A stretch of 64,000 nucleotides of DNA, from assembly GCA_013396655.1 (NCBI GenBank), contig WBMV01007704.1, positions 564,153 through 628,152 on the forward strand, written 5' to 3'. The notes under the pieces are model-generated. The model was not told where the DNA came from. It saw nothing but the letters and a program-made list of their open reading frames with translations, and ran no database searches. Shown piece after piece: positions 38,801-53,447 of the stretch. The position numbers were made by a program, and so were the translations under genes. This stretch comes from Campylorhamphus procurvoides. Its lineage: Eukaryota > Chordata > Aves > Passeriformes > Dendrocolaptidae. Each line of letters opens with the position of its first letter. Position 1 is the stretch's first letter.

Positions 38801-41800
38801 ACTTTGTATTAGTTTGATTAATATCTTATATTCTGTCTTAGTGAATCAAGTTTTCCTCTTCAGGGAGCAACCTGCTCTTAACCTGCAGAGCAGGGTTATC
38901 GGAACAGTGACATTTGAAGATAAAACCATCCTTTTGTTCCCCATTTCCTAAGTCTCTTGGCATCTGAATTAGAGCCCAGGATGCAGTGACCATGCAGTGG
39001 TGAACCCCCGTCACTCCAGGTTGTGTTCTAGAGAGTTTCATGCAGACAGGCTGCTGTTTATAAGGCATGAAATTCTGCATACCCTGTCTGTCCAATTTCC
39101 AAGCAATCGTGATTGTGCTTATTTTCTTCCATTTTTGTCAGAATGCAAAAGTATGGACCGTCTTTTCCAGTCCTGAGGCAAAAGTGTAGTATTTGAAAAT
39201 TTTATGCACTGCTCTGTTTGCTCTTGACTCAATTATGAGCCAAATTTCACAAGGTTCCCCTCAAAATTTACATGAAAAAATGCATCTGAACCCCTTCTGA
39301 GATGATTTAAAGGGACTTTAGGTTTTACACTCTCTGGTTTGGTAAGAAATGGGAATGTGAGCAGATGGAATTTAAAAAAAAAAACAGATTATTGAGAAAC
39401 ACATTGATAAAAATCCTCACTTAAAAATAAAAACATTAATCCAATTAACAATAATAGGTAAAATGAGTTTATGCTGAGAAAAAACCATGTTTCAATAATA
39501 AATATTTTAATGCAAGCATTTCAGCTAGATTTGGGGTGTATATGGTGCCTGGTACATTTCTTTCTAGTTTTGAGATTAGAAATGTAGAGTCATATCTGGA
39601 ATAAGTTTTCTGATATCCATTTGGACTTGTGTGGCTGAGGTCAGAAGTACTGAGGACACAGCCTTACTTCTGTCATTGTGTTTGATAACTCATAGTGCAC
39701 ATGGTAACTAAATGTTATTATCTGCCAGATCTTCACATTGCAACTATTTGCAAACCCTTGGTATAAACTCTCATAGATTTTACATCTTCATCTGCCTGGA
39801 GTTGTCCCACCTTTGAGGTTATTTAGGCATTTGAAATTACCAAAACGTATTTGATTTTACACTCAGCTTTTGTTATGTCCAATGAAACATGTGCAAAGCA
39901 CATGTGACAGTTAGCAATGCAAATGCAAACAATAATAGTGCAAAGGCAAAGAAGACCCAGGCCTGGTATATTCTCTGTGTATCACTTATGTTCTCTTGCT
40001 GGTGGGTTGTTCCTAAAATAGAATGAGGCATCAGTCTGAGTTCGCCTGAATCTTCTGTCGGAAGATGGTTGTGAAAGTACCAGAAAACCCCTCCAAAAGA
40101 TTGTTTTGCAGAATGTCAAAAGTTAGAAACCGGAACAATGTCTGGGATTGTTCCTGCTTCTGACCTCTGACATTCCATGAAACAATATACTGAAGCACAG
40201 CCCTACTTCAGCATTATGAGTAATGTATTTCAAAGGGTCTATGAGCCTTATCTAATTCCAGTTAAACTTAATGGAAAAATTCCCACTGAACAATAGTAAT
40301 AGCAAGAGTAGTCTTGCTGGATTGCCAAGGGGCCAGCTGTGAAAGGGCCACTATTGTATCAGATGCTCAGAAGAGCAGTAGCAAGCTCAAGTCCCAAAGA
40401 ATTTATGATCTAAACAGACAAGACAACCCCATGGGGAGGGAACAAAATAGCCCAGGCACTGAATGGCATCCCATTATACTGTGCCTAATTGAGTCATATC
40501 AGTGTTTAGTATCTTGGATCTTAATCTCCCAATTAATACAATTGGCATTAGAGACTTGAACTAGAGCAACCTCAATGGCACCTTAATTGGAAATTTTTTG
40601 TTTGTTTGAATTTCCGTTGTATTTGGGGCTCTGCTCATATTCCTTTAGATTCTTACCTGGATATTAATACATGAACAGCGAGGCAGCCCAGGGGTATTTT
40701 TTTTGATGGCAAGGGACCATCAGAGCCTGAGAAAGCACTGAACAAATATCAGTGGCATGTATCTTGGGATATGGTGTAGCCATCTATATAGGCACAAAAA
40801 CTCAGAGTGGTAAGTGCTGCTGAGACAGGCCTGCCATGAGATTTAGGATTTTTCTCTTTTCACACATTCCCAAGCAAAACAAGGCAAACCAGTGATGCTA
40901 CTGCCATCCCTTGCTGAGCTGGCTGCCCTTCTCTTGTGCTTCTGTGTGTCCAGGTTGGATGGTGTCTTAACCTGACTGTTGCTGTCCTTCTTTTTACAAA
41001 TTTCATACCTATTTCCAGCATTGGGCCTTTCCTTGGCTAAATGTGTGTAGCATATGTGCTATGGCTTCTGTGCCGAGCAGCGTCATCACCTTGGTTCCTC
41101 AGCAATAAAACCCAGAGCCTTTTGGTTTGAGCAGTGAGAGATGTATTATCAAGTATTCCATGGCAGATGTGCCTGCAGTATGGTCATAGGAGAAAATCTG
41201 GTTTCATTGTTGTAAAAATTGTGAGGTACAAGGCAATTAGGTGAAGCATGAGACTTCTTCAACCATTCCTTTCCTTAAAGGCTTGGGGTGGGGAGAAGGA
41301 GGGCAAGGAGGTACTCAGCAGGCTGCTCTCCTGAGTCTGTATGAAAGCTCCTTCAAATTCTCATTCATGTTGTTCCAGTCTGAAAATTTGTAAGGACTTT
41401 GATGCACTGTAAACAGTGAAAACCCACAGCTGCTGTTCACATTCTGAAAATACTCTTTGCCCAGAAGACTGACTTGGAGGATTACGTGATCCTTTCTTGC
41501 CACCCACTCACTCTGTCATTTCCTAAACTCTGATGTTTTTTACATCATCTCTGGCAGTTAAAAGAACATATGCACATGTAAATCCCTGGAGCAGACTGCA
41601 AACATGTTTTCAGAAGTACACAAGAAGACATCTATTTCATAGGTCAACTAAAAGCAACTGGCTTTTATTGTTAGGAGACTCAAGGGAGCACATGTACCTC
41701 TGTTGGCCTCTCTTGACACCCACTCTACGAAATGACTACAGAATCAATTTAAGCAAGAATGAAGACTGCATAATTCAGGCAACAAGGTCAAAAGTCTTGT

Positions 41801-44800
41801 GTCTACAGCTTGGTTAAAGCTTGGTTAAATAATTAGGTAAGTAGATTAATACCACTTCTAATTTAATTTAAACCTCAGCTAATTTAAGACAAACTAATCG
41901 CTGTTCTTTTATGCTAAAATGAATATATTCCCCCAAGAGTTTGCAGTGATTTACCTAAATCAATTAAATTCATATCCTAGGTCAAACCAGTGCAACTCTC
42001 CCATGTAACTAAGTTTTAAGAAAAGTTTTTCAAAGATAGACATCTCAGTTAAACACTTATGCTGCAGTCTGGATTATGTTGAGGCCAATGAGACAGGAGA
42101 GCATCCTGCCAGCAAGGCACACACTGAAGTTTGTTTCCTAGTGAGTGGCTTCATTCTGCTCTCAGGAGCAAACCTCCACTTCAGTGGGAGACAACTTAGG
42201 ATTGCGGCAAGTTAATAGTTTTACTTCTACCATGTCAGCAAATGGAGACAAATCATAGTTACTTTCACTTTAACTGGCCTTTTATGTTTTTCCTGTCTGT
42301 TTTTGCTCCTTAAACTCAGGAGGAGCACACACCACTTCACAGCTCAGCTTCCTCTTTCCTGTGGTCCTGGCTCTGTGTGATTCTGAAGCTTGTGCAGGTA
42401 TAAGCTGTTCTCTTCCATAGCCAATCCTATGTCTGTGCTGTGTCCTTATCTTTCCACAAGCTCCTACAAGTTGCATTTAAAACAAGTCCAGTACCACTGC
42501 TGCTTCCAACAATCCCATTTGGGATTTGCAGCTCTTCCCCATGACAGCAGGTCGGCCTTTGCTAGGTGTTTGGGAATTCTCATGCCAAAGGAGAGGGGCC
42601 CAACTTTCCCACAAAGCACTGACAAAGTGTTTTCAGCCACTGCAGGACTCTTACTCAGACCTTCAGTACCTTTGGTACTCAAAGTATCAGGAAGCGATGG
42701 ATGCTTTGAATATGGTGCATCTTTCATGCAAATCCCATAGCTCAGGTGCTCTGGTTAGACCTTGGAAGTACAGAGGTGAAAAAGCTCTGATGATCAGAGC
42801 AACTTTTTCTTTTCTACTTCTTTTAGGGAATGGCACCCCAAACAGCATCAGGGATTCTCAGAATGCAGATGAGTTGGTAGTGCCTTCATACCTCATGTTC
42901 TTTACACTGCCTTGTGGAGTGAGGCCACTGCATAAAGAAGAGGAATAGTTTCCCTCACTAACCAGGTGCTTGTCCCTCTGACATGGGCAAACTCCTGACA
43001 GATTGCTCTGCCTGGCTCCCAGGTGGGTGTGCTGTGTCTGTGTGTGTTGGAAGGTCTAATATGAGTGTGCTACTGAAATATTTTTAATTAACTCTTCATT
43101 TGTGCAAACTCTTGGGGTGGGGGATTTACTGTGAGAGAGAGCCTGCAAAGATTTGAGACGGCTATCATTCAGCCTCTTGTCCACTTTGGCAAACTCAGCC
43201 CTGGTTGTGCCTCCAAATTCATGTGAAGGCTCTGCCAGCTCTGTCAGCATCTCTGGTGCTCTACCTGATGTGATTATTACTTCCATGCTCTCCCTCTCTA
43301 TCACAGCCCTGTAAAAAGAGTTGCATGAACAGTCACCCCCAGAGCTGAAATAGAAAGGAAAAGCAAGTAAGCAAAATATTCTGTGCCAGGAGTTAATAGG
43401 ACATATCTATAGCACATGCACAATAGTCAGCACAGGTCTGGGATGCTACCACCTAGTAAGAGAAGATACATGGAGCAGGATGGAGAAGGGAGAAGGCCTG
43501 ACCATGGATCTTAATGGAGAACTGGGCTCCAGCCACCCTCCCCAGTGCATGACTGAGAGCAAGAGAGTTGTACACAGAATGTGCTTTGCTCCTCTGCTCA
43601 CTACTTATCAACCATCTCCAGACTCTCATCCCTTCACCCAGATTTCCTTTCAGGTCCAAGGGCACAGTCCACCATCCTTGTCTTGGTGTACTTAAGTCTC
43701 TTCTCTCCTGTTTTTTCTGGACAAAAGCATTTGAAGCTCTTCACTGTTTCCCTGGGCTAACACCTGATGGTGAGTGCACATCTCCTACTGTCCATCAGCC
43801 CTGTAGGAAAAAAAGCAGGTTGTTCCTGCATGTTTGGTCACTGTGTGGTCTTCTTACATCTTGCTGGGTCTGTTGCTGCTTGCCAGGACTCAGGTACGTG
43901 TCAGCTGGATCACTTCTTCCTGCACAGAACCCAAGCACTTCATGCAGCACATTTCCAGAAATGTTTATTTGAATGTTGATACAAATCTAAATCAGCTGTG
44001 TTTCAATTCCTTTGGATCATTCAGAAAGTTCCTTGGCAGAAATAGATAGGAACTTTAAGTAAATACTGAAAATAGGTCATGCTGTGATTTCTCAATTGCT
44101 AAGTGTGAGTTTTTGCAACAAACAGATGCTTCTAAGCTTTGAAACCATCTATCTGGGCTACAGAAAGGTTCCAGCAGCTCAGCTCGAATTATGGATCTCA
44201 ACTATTAGCAAGATGTAGCTTATAAACAATTTACTGACTGTCCATCAAATCATGCAGGCAATAAAATCACCACACGAAAACAGACAGAACTTGGTGAAAA
44301 TATAATGATGCTCAAATTATTGATCCAGCTCCAGATAACACAAACACTCCACCTTTCTTTGAGTTGGGTATATTTTATACTCATGTAAAACATTCATAGA
44401 AAAACTCATAATTAAAGAAATAAAACATTGCATGAGTCAGTCAAAGGAGTGGACATACAAAATGCAGTACGTAGTACGTAAGTTTAGGTAATTCCTTGGG
44501 AGTGGATAAATAAATTAATTTATTATGATGAAAATGCCACCTGGAAGAGTAGATGTCAATGGAACTGGTAAGACTATTCACTCTGTCTTTTGGGGAAAAA
44601 CCAGCATCTTGAATCTGGGCTCCCTTGTGCTCAGTTTATACAAGTGAGAACATGATTAGTCCCATGCATTCTACCCTTGAAAACTTCTTTCTTTAGGACT
44701 AAATGCTGATAAGTGAGTTAGGGGTTTTTACAGTGTTGGTGAAAAGCTGAAAATGTGTTGTGAGCACGTGTGTCCAGAAGGAAGAAGAATTCCTCTAATT

Positions 44801-45254
44801 CTCTCCCAGGCCAGTCAACATGTACCTAAGCTGATTTCCTTCAAAGGAAACTGAATTGCCAGTGAAGGAATCTCCAGTCTCATGTATAGATCCCTCAATA
44901 ATCTAAAGAATAAAATAAGAGGTTACCTCTTCAAATTTCTAAAAACAAACTGAGATATCTGGTTCTATTATTTTTCTTGTCAAACATCCTGGCTTGTATC
45001 TACTACTCTGAGATTTTGATCATCTATTAAAAAAATGAATAACTATATAAAAAGGTAGCATATTAAGGAAAATCCTCTAACAGTATTAAAGGTCTGATTG
45101 GTCTCACTTCAAGAATCCAAATAGTGCAGTAAATTAGGAACCTGCAGGCCATGACATCGATGTGCTCTTTAATTCTTACAGAGCTGCTCCCATGCTCACT
45201 TGATTAACTGCAAACTGCCCTCCTTGTAACTGAGGGAACTCCCAGGAGATTTTA

Positions 45255-45270
45255 CCGATAATAAAATCGG
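45255..45270. repeat. Small inverted repeat
   Basis: CCGAT, a 6-base spacer AATAAA, then ATCGG. This is a short perfect inverted repeat carrying two CpGs. A CACGTG E-box and a TGTGGT RUNX core lie within about 100 bp. The role is unknown. Confidence 0.6.
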
Positions 45271-45586
45271 ACTGAACTTGCACCAGAACTGAAGTGGCTA
45301 TTTTATCCTCTCTTCATGCTCCTTTGGAGATAACGTGTGGTGTTACTGCCACTTCACGTGACAAACACATTTACTGTGCAGGGACCAAGAGCAGTCCTGG
45401 TATCTCCCACCAGTGTGAACTAAGCCGGTTACCCTACCCCATATGGAGCTCTTCCAGCACAGTTTACACTGACTACAGAGCAACCAAACTATTCCTACTT
45501 AGAGAGACCTTGCATAAAACTATTGATGGAGAGGAAGTGAGCTTTTACTAAGGGAGTGTGGTACTTTATTTGCAGTGTGTTTGACA

Positions 45587-45611
45587 AAAAAAAAAAAAAA
45601 GGTGGGGGGGG
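45587..45611 (+). repeat. Poly(A) and poly(G) tract
   Basis: An A run of about 14 is followed by GGT and a G run of about nine. Simple low-complexity sequence. Confidence 0.85.
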
Positions 45612-48405
45612 GTTGCAGGTGGTTTCCTCTCCAGGTTGCTGATATTTCATACAGAGCTTTCAAAGAAAATAAAAATTTAAAAATTCTGTAGTATCAAAGC
45701 AGAGAGGGTATACAGCTAGATAAAAATGTGGGGACAGTAGAGACAATATGGGGAAATTTTGTCTTATAATTTCAAGGGGTTTCTTTCTCACGGGAAAAGT
45801 AACACTTTGCTTTAATAAAAGAAAATAAATAGTTACAAGCACAACCCATTTGCTGTTTGATGTAACGATGTTATCTGCACTCTGGTTTTTTTTTGTTTCT
45901 GTTCAAGGCATAAAATAATTATTGAAGAGGGCTGTTTCACCTCGAAAGAGTACAAAAGTCCCCTTGCTAATTGCCACATCAAATGACTAGAGGACCCCAA
46001 TGGAAACCTTCAAATGACTGTGAAAAAAATCAGGCCATCACTAAATGCTAGGCACTTTTTTTTCTGTGTGTGATTTCCCATTGCAGATTAGGTTACTTGG
46101 GTGTGGGCTTATCACACAGGAAAGGCCTGGCTGCAGATTAGTTCTGCACCATTGCAGGTCTGTTATGCTTCATCCTTGACCAAACCCATGGCCAGTCCCT
46201 TTATTGTATTTTGTGATATGAAAGAACACTGGACTGTCCAGGCAACAAAGGAAGCAGCAGAAGGCCCACTGTGTTTCTAAAGTGTTACTTCTCTACTTTT
46301 TGTCATGCCCCAGTGACATGAGTGCTAGGTCCCAGACTTTAACCTCACACAGAGTCAGAAAAAAGCTGTCAGTCTCGGCTTGTTCAAAGACAAATCCTTT
46401 GTGAAGATCAGACTGAAGTGGCATGGTCCATATACTCACTAAAGGATGCCAAGGAGTCAGAAAGTCATAATCCAGCTTTGTACTTATGGCCAGTCCCAGT
46501 TTCCTCCATAGCCGGTGCCCAATTACCAGAGCTGTAATTTTTTTCTATTGTTAGGAAGCCATAAGGGTTTAGCTAGCACTTATCCAATCAGGGTCATGAC
46601 CTGATGTATTTAGGCTTTGCAAATATAAGTAACAGTTCCCTTATCAGTGTCACCAGGACTCTTTAACACTTAGCAAGCAGAAAGATAAATATACTTGGCA
46701 GATACAATTTGATCCATTGCTAAGCCTTCCATTTTACCACTGACCCATGGCACTCTGCTATTCAAGGCTCTGTTAACTACTATAACCTTATACCCTTCAA
46801 CCTGGCTCACAACCTGGCCATCTTGGGCTTACAGGAAAGGCTTACAGATGACAGACTGTCAGCCTGGTCTACAGCACTGGGAAACCACTGGTGAGTCTGG
46901 CCTTGCTTTCACTAGTGCTCCTTTGGCCCAGTTTGAGCAGAATTCCTCCTGACTTATACCAAGACAAGAACTGGACTCTGTCTCGGACCAATTTGCTTCC
47001 ATGAAAAAGCCATAGTCATCTGATTTATGCATTGACATTATTTGAACAGTCATTTTTTACTTCTTGATTAACTGGCTAACTTAAATATTGCTTTATGCTA
47101 TTTAACAATTCAGATTTATCCTGAAAGCTTCTGATTACTCTCCTTTCCTCTTTCAGATCCTTTCTAAGACCTCTGTCAGCCACAAGGTGTTCAAGTAATG
47201 GGACAAGGGCCTGGCTTCAGGAGCTGGAGGGTGCAGAATCTCTCATTCATCTATCCCTCCAGCAGGCACTGAATTAAGTATTCTGGGCAGGATTATGTTT
47301 AACAGGCACATATTTAAGAAGGGTCAAGGATGCAGCATCAGATCTACAGAAGCATCTCTTTTAAGCAGAACAGGGCAAGAATTCAAGTGTAAACCACTAG
47401 TGTGAAGATCCTATAATAAATAGGCTAGGTCTCCTGCTAATTTGAAAATGCATCTTGATTGACTAGACATGGAAAAGTTTGAGGAATTCTGTCATTGCCT
47501 CTTCAACAGCAACCTGAGAAATCTATCCGTCATTTTTCTGAAAACAAGTAGGTGTTGACCAGCCAGAGTCACTAGATTGCTCTGCAAATTTGTATCCAAG
47601 TCTTCTTTATTCTCACTGTAGAATTTCTGTGATCATCTCAATCAGGTTTAATTAATACCAGCATAAACTGCCTGGATGGGTGGGTAGGTGGATGGATGGA
47701 AGGAATGAGTCATAAAGATATTTTTCTATCAGTTCTTTGTCCTACGAAACATTTGGCAATGAGACTGCTTTTGGCCACAACACACTGTGAAGACAACTCT
47801 GTCACTGTCTGAGAGCTGACTCAGCTCACCTATGAGAGTCTCTGCCCACTTAGAGCAACATGTACTGGGAGACACCACACTGAATGTTTCAGAGTAGCAT
47901 GAGATGGGAAGAACTTTGTGAGCAGGAGAAAGCAGAACTTGACTCTCCTGTGCTCTCTAGCAGATTTTTCTGCATTGCTTTGAAGCACTGACTCCTGCTA
48001 TGAATAAATTCAATAAAATGGCATCGTCACCCACCTTTGATTAAACATAAAGCAATGCTGGCAAATACCAGAGCCAGTCCTTGTACTATCCCTGGAGATA
48101 TTACATCTTAAGATGCCCTTTTTAAAATTACCAGGACTTCACCAGGTGTTTATATTTATTTCTATTATGTGGGTGATTTTCATGAGCACTACAAATATCT
48201 TCTCTCAGACTATCCTTCTTCATCTGCTTTAATTCTCTGAAGTGCTTAAAAGCGAGTTTGCTAATACAAGACAGAAGAGAACTTCTTTTAGGAAACAATC
48301 TAGTACTTAGAGTGGAATCTTAACCAATCTAAAAGGATGTGTAAGACTATTATTAGAGTGGCTCAGCAAGAATTAATGGCTGAGGAGCAGCACCAGCTCA
48401 TTCAG

Positions 48406-48512
48406 TCATGGAATGACAGAATGGTTTGGGCTGGAAGGGACCTTAAAGATCCTTTAGTTCCAGCCTCCCTGACATGTGGAGGGACACCTTCCACTAGATC
48501 AGGCTGCTCATG
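48406..48512 (-). mobile_element. CR1 LINE fragment
   Basis: Reverse-oriented CR1 3' end: GGTTTGGGCTGGAAGGGACC, TTAAAGATC, GGAGGGACACCTTCCACTAG, ATCAGGCTGCTCATG. It is 5' truncated. Confidence 0.9.
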
Positions 48513-51500
48513 TATGGAATTGGGTTGTGACTGAGTCAGCACTTCAGACACGATTAAAACAGAGTGACTTCTCACTTAAATGTGGACTGTTTGGACTTCA
48601 GGCCCTTGTCTGGAATGCAGAGGTGAACTCACACTGCCTGTGTAATCAAGCAAGCTCCCCTGTCACCTCTCTCCCATGTAAAGTGAATCTCTCTCTAAAT
48701 GAAAACTGCCAGGCCATTTCTAGGCTCCGAATAACAAGGAAATGTTGTGCTGTGATCAGTGCTTTCAGGATTATGAGTCTAACAGTTTCCCAGCAGTGTC
48801 AGCACTATTAGTTCTGAGGCAGAGGCCATGAGATGGCTCATGTCTTTTTAGAGTGTTGAGAACTTCCTGGACAAAAGGCAGCAGAAGGAAAAAAAATTTT
48901 TCTTTGTGTTTGCACAGCATCAGTTTAAGCTGGTGATACCTTTGTCATCATTAAACACTGTTTTGTTTCCCTGGATTTGCACGGACTTGCTAAGCATCCT
49001 ACACATTCTTGGACAACGACACTCAGCTGACTGCTCTTCCTCCTTGGAAAAACTGTGCTTAGGGTTGTGTGGTTCTTAACCTAAGAGGCAGAGATATAGT
49101 GCTGGACACTTGCAGTATGCAACAGGAGTTTGGAAAGGTGAGTAGAATCCAGACCTCATCCAAAAAATAGCAAAGCCCATGATCTGATGATCCATTACAG
49201 ACTTTGCAAACATGTCCTTACTGCTGGCCAGCTGAACTTCCAGGTTCAGGCTATTAGCCCCAATCAAATTACTGTATTTATAATGTAATATATATATTAT
49301 TACATAATTTATAATTTAATATTAATATATTGTTATACTGACATATTGACATATTGACTTTTTGTTGTAATTTTTATTATTTAGTACTCCTACTAACTTA
49401 AAAAACCCTAAATCTCTTGTTTAATATCCTCAGAGTTCATATCTTTTGGAAGTACTTTATGGAAGTTCTCTTTTTAAGTGGCAGCTATATGGGACTTTAA
49501 ACAGATGATATATTTTAGGCTATGAGTCTTATCTGGAGCTGGGATGCCCAGGAGAATAGGGAATTCTTTTTTTTGCTTTTTAATGATGTGTTAGGGCATG
49601 GGGTTTCCTGAACATTTAGCAAAGGGATGTCAGGGTGAAACAGCTGCACATATTAAACCAGTAGTGAAATCCAATTCCTTTTCATCTTCTCAGTTATACA
49701 GCTCTTTGTGAAATTATTCCTCAGGGTAATGTGTGAATAACTGCTAACTAATGTATGATCAGTTCCATTTTAAGGTGCTACAAATCGGACTGGCTGCATA
49801 GTGCTGACATGGATGCTGGAGCCAGCACTGAGAAAGCACCGTGTCATCAATTGATCCAGGTTAAATGGCCTGATTCTGGCCTAATTATTTTATAGTTCAT
49901 TGACATTCAGCAAATGTGAGAACTGCAAACCTTGTAGCCACAAGGTGCCATGAGATAGCTGTGAACAGAAGGTCTTTGATGAGACAAATGGTGTGTAGGG
50001 GCAGTGTCATACCCTCACACAGCAGCTCCCTTACAGGGCTGCTGCCAAAATCAGAAATAAATCAAGCCAGAGCAGCTCTTTCAATCCTGCCTGGAAAACT
50101 CATGTGGAAGACTCTGATGCACTGGCCTTGCCTTTCCCTCATTAGTTCCTTGTCTCTACTCAAAGTACAGTTTAGAAGATGTTTGCAGAAAGTGTAAAGA
50201 GAAATCAAGTAATGATTTATATCACTATAGGAGTTAAGCACTCTTAGATACTGTAACCAAACATCACTTTGCAATGTAAAATAAATATTAGAAATCTTCA
50301 AAAGTCTTGCAGAAACAAGAATATAATTTGTTTGCAAACTCCATTCTCCTTTAGAAGCTGTCAGGATGCCCTAATTTGTAATATACTCAAACAAGGTGGG
50401 GAGGAGGACTGATAAAAATATCTGATATTAATCAAGTTTTAAATCAATAAGCAAGGTGTGTTGTTTTACATGACTTAGCTCTGATCTTTTTGACGCTTGT
50501 TCTTAATCATTTTTCCAGTCAAAAAGGCTGTTTCTTCAATAGATGATAAAGCCTTTTTCTCCCTTTTATTTATCAGAAACTTTCCCTGTGTCTCATGATA
50601 TTTCTGTCAGAAATAATAATTTCTGTCAAAATAATTCTACCCTAAATACATGTAAGAAAAAGAGAAGTTTTACCAGGACACAGTGTTGACAGACTTCTTA
50701 GATAAAGAAATCTATTATCTCTATGTATTAAACTGAATTGATTGGGTTTTGATCATACAAATCAGAATTTGAGATTTGTTATTTACTAGCTCTCACAGCC
50801 TCATGTCTGGGAGGGGAAGACAAACTTCCCTGCCTTCCCAGACCCTGAGGAATTTCTGAAGTTAGAATCAACTCGTGATTGTATCAGACTAATCAAATAC
50901 ATGTAAATGAAAAAGTTTAATAGTGTAACAAACTGTTTAAAGAAGTTGACCCAGCAGCCAGGTCAGTGTTTTGGCTTTTGTTTAAAAGGTCTCCAGAATT
51001 AATTCACTGTTGCCAGAGAAGCTGGCAAGATATCACACTGCTGGTCATTGATTGGAGGGCCTGACTGGAGGTTCAAAAAGATCAAGACCCATTTATCTGA
51101 TTTTTATCAGAGTCCAGGACAAGCCCAAGAATTTTGTATCCTTCCCCTTCCTTCCCCCTGCCAAGCTGGAACAGTTCAAGATTATTTTGTGGTGTGGTTT
51201 AGGACTTCCCAGGATCAAGGTCTAGGAAATTCATCAATTGTCAGCCCTTAATAACCCTTTGAGCATTATGTTCTTGGTTCAGTGTTAGTGATGTCAAAAT
51301 GTCAGCCAGACCTTTTTTCCAGGTACCACTGAGGTTCTGAAGGTTTCTGAGAGCTGCTTTTGCTTTTTGGGACACAGAGATCACCCAAGGAGGTTAAGTT
51401 TGAGTTCTCCCATCTATAGTCATGTTGACATCAGTGTGGTTGCTCATGCCTAGAACTCGGAGCAGAAGAGAGGCTAAAAGGATAATGGTAAATTACCAGT

Positions 51501-53447
51501 GATAATCAGCATTCATTAAGGTGTATTATTGGGAAAAAATTGCACATTTTGCCACAGTGATTAGGTCAGGAAGGAATAGCCACATGAAATGGGATTTGAT
51601 TCCCATACGAAATATGATTTGTTGAGGAATAAACATGTATTTCTTGTACAATTTCATATGCCACAGCTCACTAAGACTTGCACATTAAAAAGTTTCTCAA
51701 ATATTTATCTTTCTATTTCTTTTCTTTCCCTCAATTTTCCCTTGTGGGAAAACTATGAAGTACGAGAAAAAAGGGTAAAGTGCTTACATTACAGTAAAAT
51801 TTGGAGAAAAACTCAATACATATTTACAGAGTTCTCAGCATTGCCTTCTAAACAAGGCCCCCAAAAGGTGAAAGAAAGTTGGAAAGCACAGAAGGAAACT
51901 TACTTTCCTCTGCTCCTTATTTCAGTTTCCTCATTTGCTTTGTAGGAAATCTACTTGGACCTCAGAGTGTTTCAAAATGAAAACCGTGTGTTTTGTAAAT
52001 ACACATGTTTGACCTACTTAGTCAGAAATATTTGTATTTATTTGCTAAATTTCACTTCCCAACTAATCAAAATAAAAACAACTGCACTAGAAATGTGTGT
52101 GCTGATTCTACTCCCAGCTTTACCCAATGTTAAATATTTCAAATTAAATTTAAATTAACTTTCTGAGAACCTTGATGGTTATCAAGACATAGGATCAATT
52201 AATTTGAATTGGCTTTAATTTCCAGTTTTAACACGTTCATTACTGTGGTGTGTTCACCATACAATTGTTTGGCTCAGTATTGCCAGCATGTGACAGCATC
52301 CTTTGTGTCTGCAGGGTATGTCACACTATTTCAGCTATTCACTTTTCCTATGCTGGTGTGGAATTAACCCTCCAATCTTGTGTCTGCCCAATTTAGCCTA
52401 TTTGTCACCTTAATATACTTACCCTATTTGTCACCTGCTCATCAGAGATACATGCATTTGCTCACAGCATCTATGCAGCACCTTCTTATCATTCACCAGA
52501 ATACTTTGTGAAGAAAAAAAAAAAAACAAAAAAAGACACCCCTCCCCCAGAAAAAAACCCAAACATAAATAGCACCTCAACAAACCCCTGGAATAAGAAT
52601 TTCTTCACTCTTATAAAGAAATCACCTTCTCACTGTTTCCTTGCTTCCTTTTAAAAGCATAGTCCCCCAGATTAGCAACAAACAGATATCCGGTAATCAC
52701 AGATAAACGTTACTTGCTAGTCCTGCACCTGTTGGCCAAAAGAACACTAAGAATAATGTTTTAAGCAGAAAAGCAAGTGGCAAAAATAAGTGAATTAATA
52801 TTTAATACAGACTTAGTAACTTTCCTGCAAAGGCCATATTCATTCCCAAAGGTCATGAGGCAGTAGAAAACAGATTTCAAAGTACTGTTTAGGAGAGCGG
52901 TTTGAGAACAGACAATGCGGACTGGGAATTCAGTCATGCTCCTGAGCCCTTCAATGGTGCACAGGTCTCACTGAATTTGGTTTGTCAGTCTATTGGCAAG
53001 AATTTGGCAGAGGAGTCCAACCATCAATCACTAAGAGTTTCTTCAGTTTAGATATAAATAGCTTAGGTGAAGGTTTAGGGCTGTTTATAAAGAATCCACA
53101 GAATCTTTTTTTAATCTGTTACTGACAGATGGAAATACCACAGCATGTTTTCAGGCCAAATTCAAGGCATGTAGCTCGAGCCAGCTTGGAATAGAAAATG
53201 CCAGCTAACTGGTCAGAATACAGGAAAAGATTTCACTAAATTCTGCAGTCCTGCTGTGTGGAGAAAGGTGGTCGGGGGCCTCAGTGCCGTTCTGGAACAC
53301 CAGGCTGCTGAGCTGGGTCTCCCTGGGCAGATGACTCATGTGGCTCTACAACATATGCACTTTCTGTGCCTCTGAAATTAAACATCTTTCCCTTTCAGTC
53401 AAGTTTTCAGGAAAGTTCATCAGAGCACAAGCCTGTTCTCTGTGTAC
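48513..53447. other. Intergenic, no gene recognised
   Basis: AT-rich sequence. It includes a near-pure AT stretch at 49271-49335 with palindromic TAATATATATATTA, a short CCTATTTGTCACCT duplication (52398 and 52424) and an A/C-rich simple tract at about 52513-52565. No gene support is found. Confidence 0.65.

Larger units (their letters stand above)
32233..48405. other. Intergenic, no gene recognised
   Basis: About 16 kb of AT-rich, repeat-poor sequence. It has a CR1 tail remnant at 34865-34905, a poly(A) run at 35633-35651, a GC-rich patch at about 35735-35890 and A/G homopolymer runs at 45587-45611. Longest frames (about 110-140 codons) lack family or splice support. Confidence 0.6.

Noticed and set aside
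43568..43972. 134-codon plus-strand frame with Cys-rich end
   Set aside because: No recognisable domain, no splice sites at suitable places, and overlapping frames are equally long.
49271..49335. AT palindromes as possible hairpin RNA or origin
   Set aside because: Nearly pure A/T sequence forms such palindromes by chance, and there is no flanking structure.
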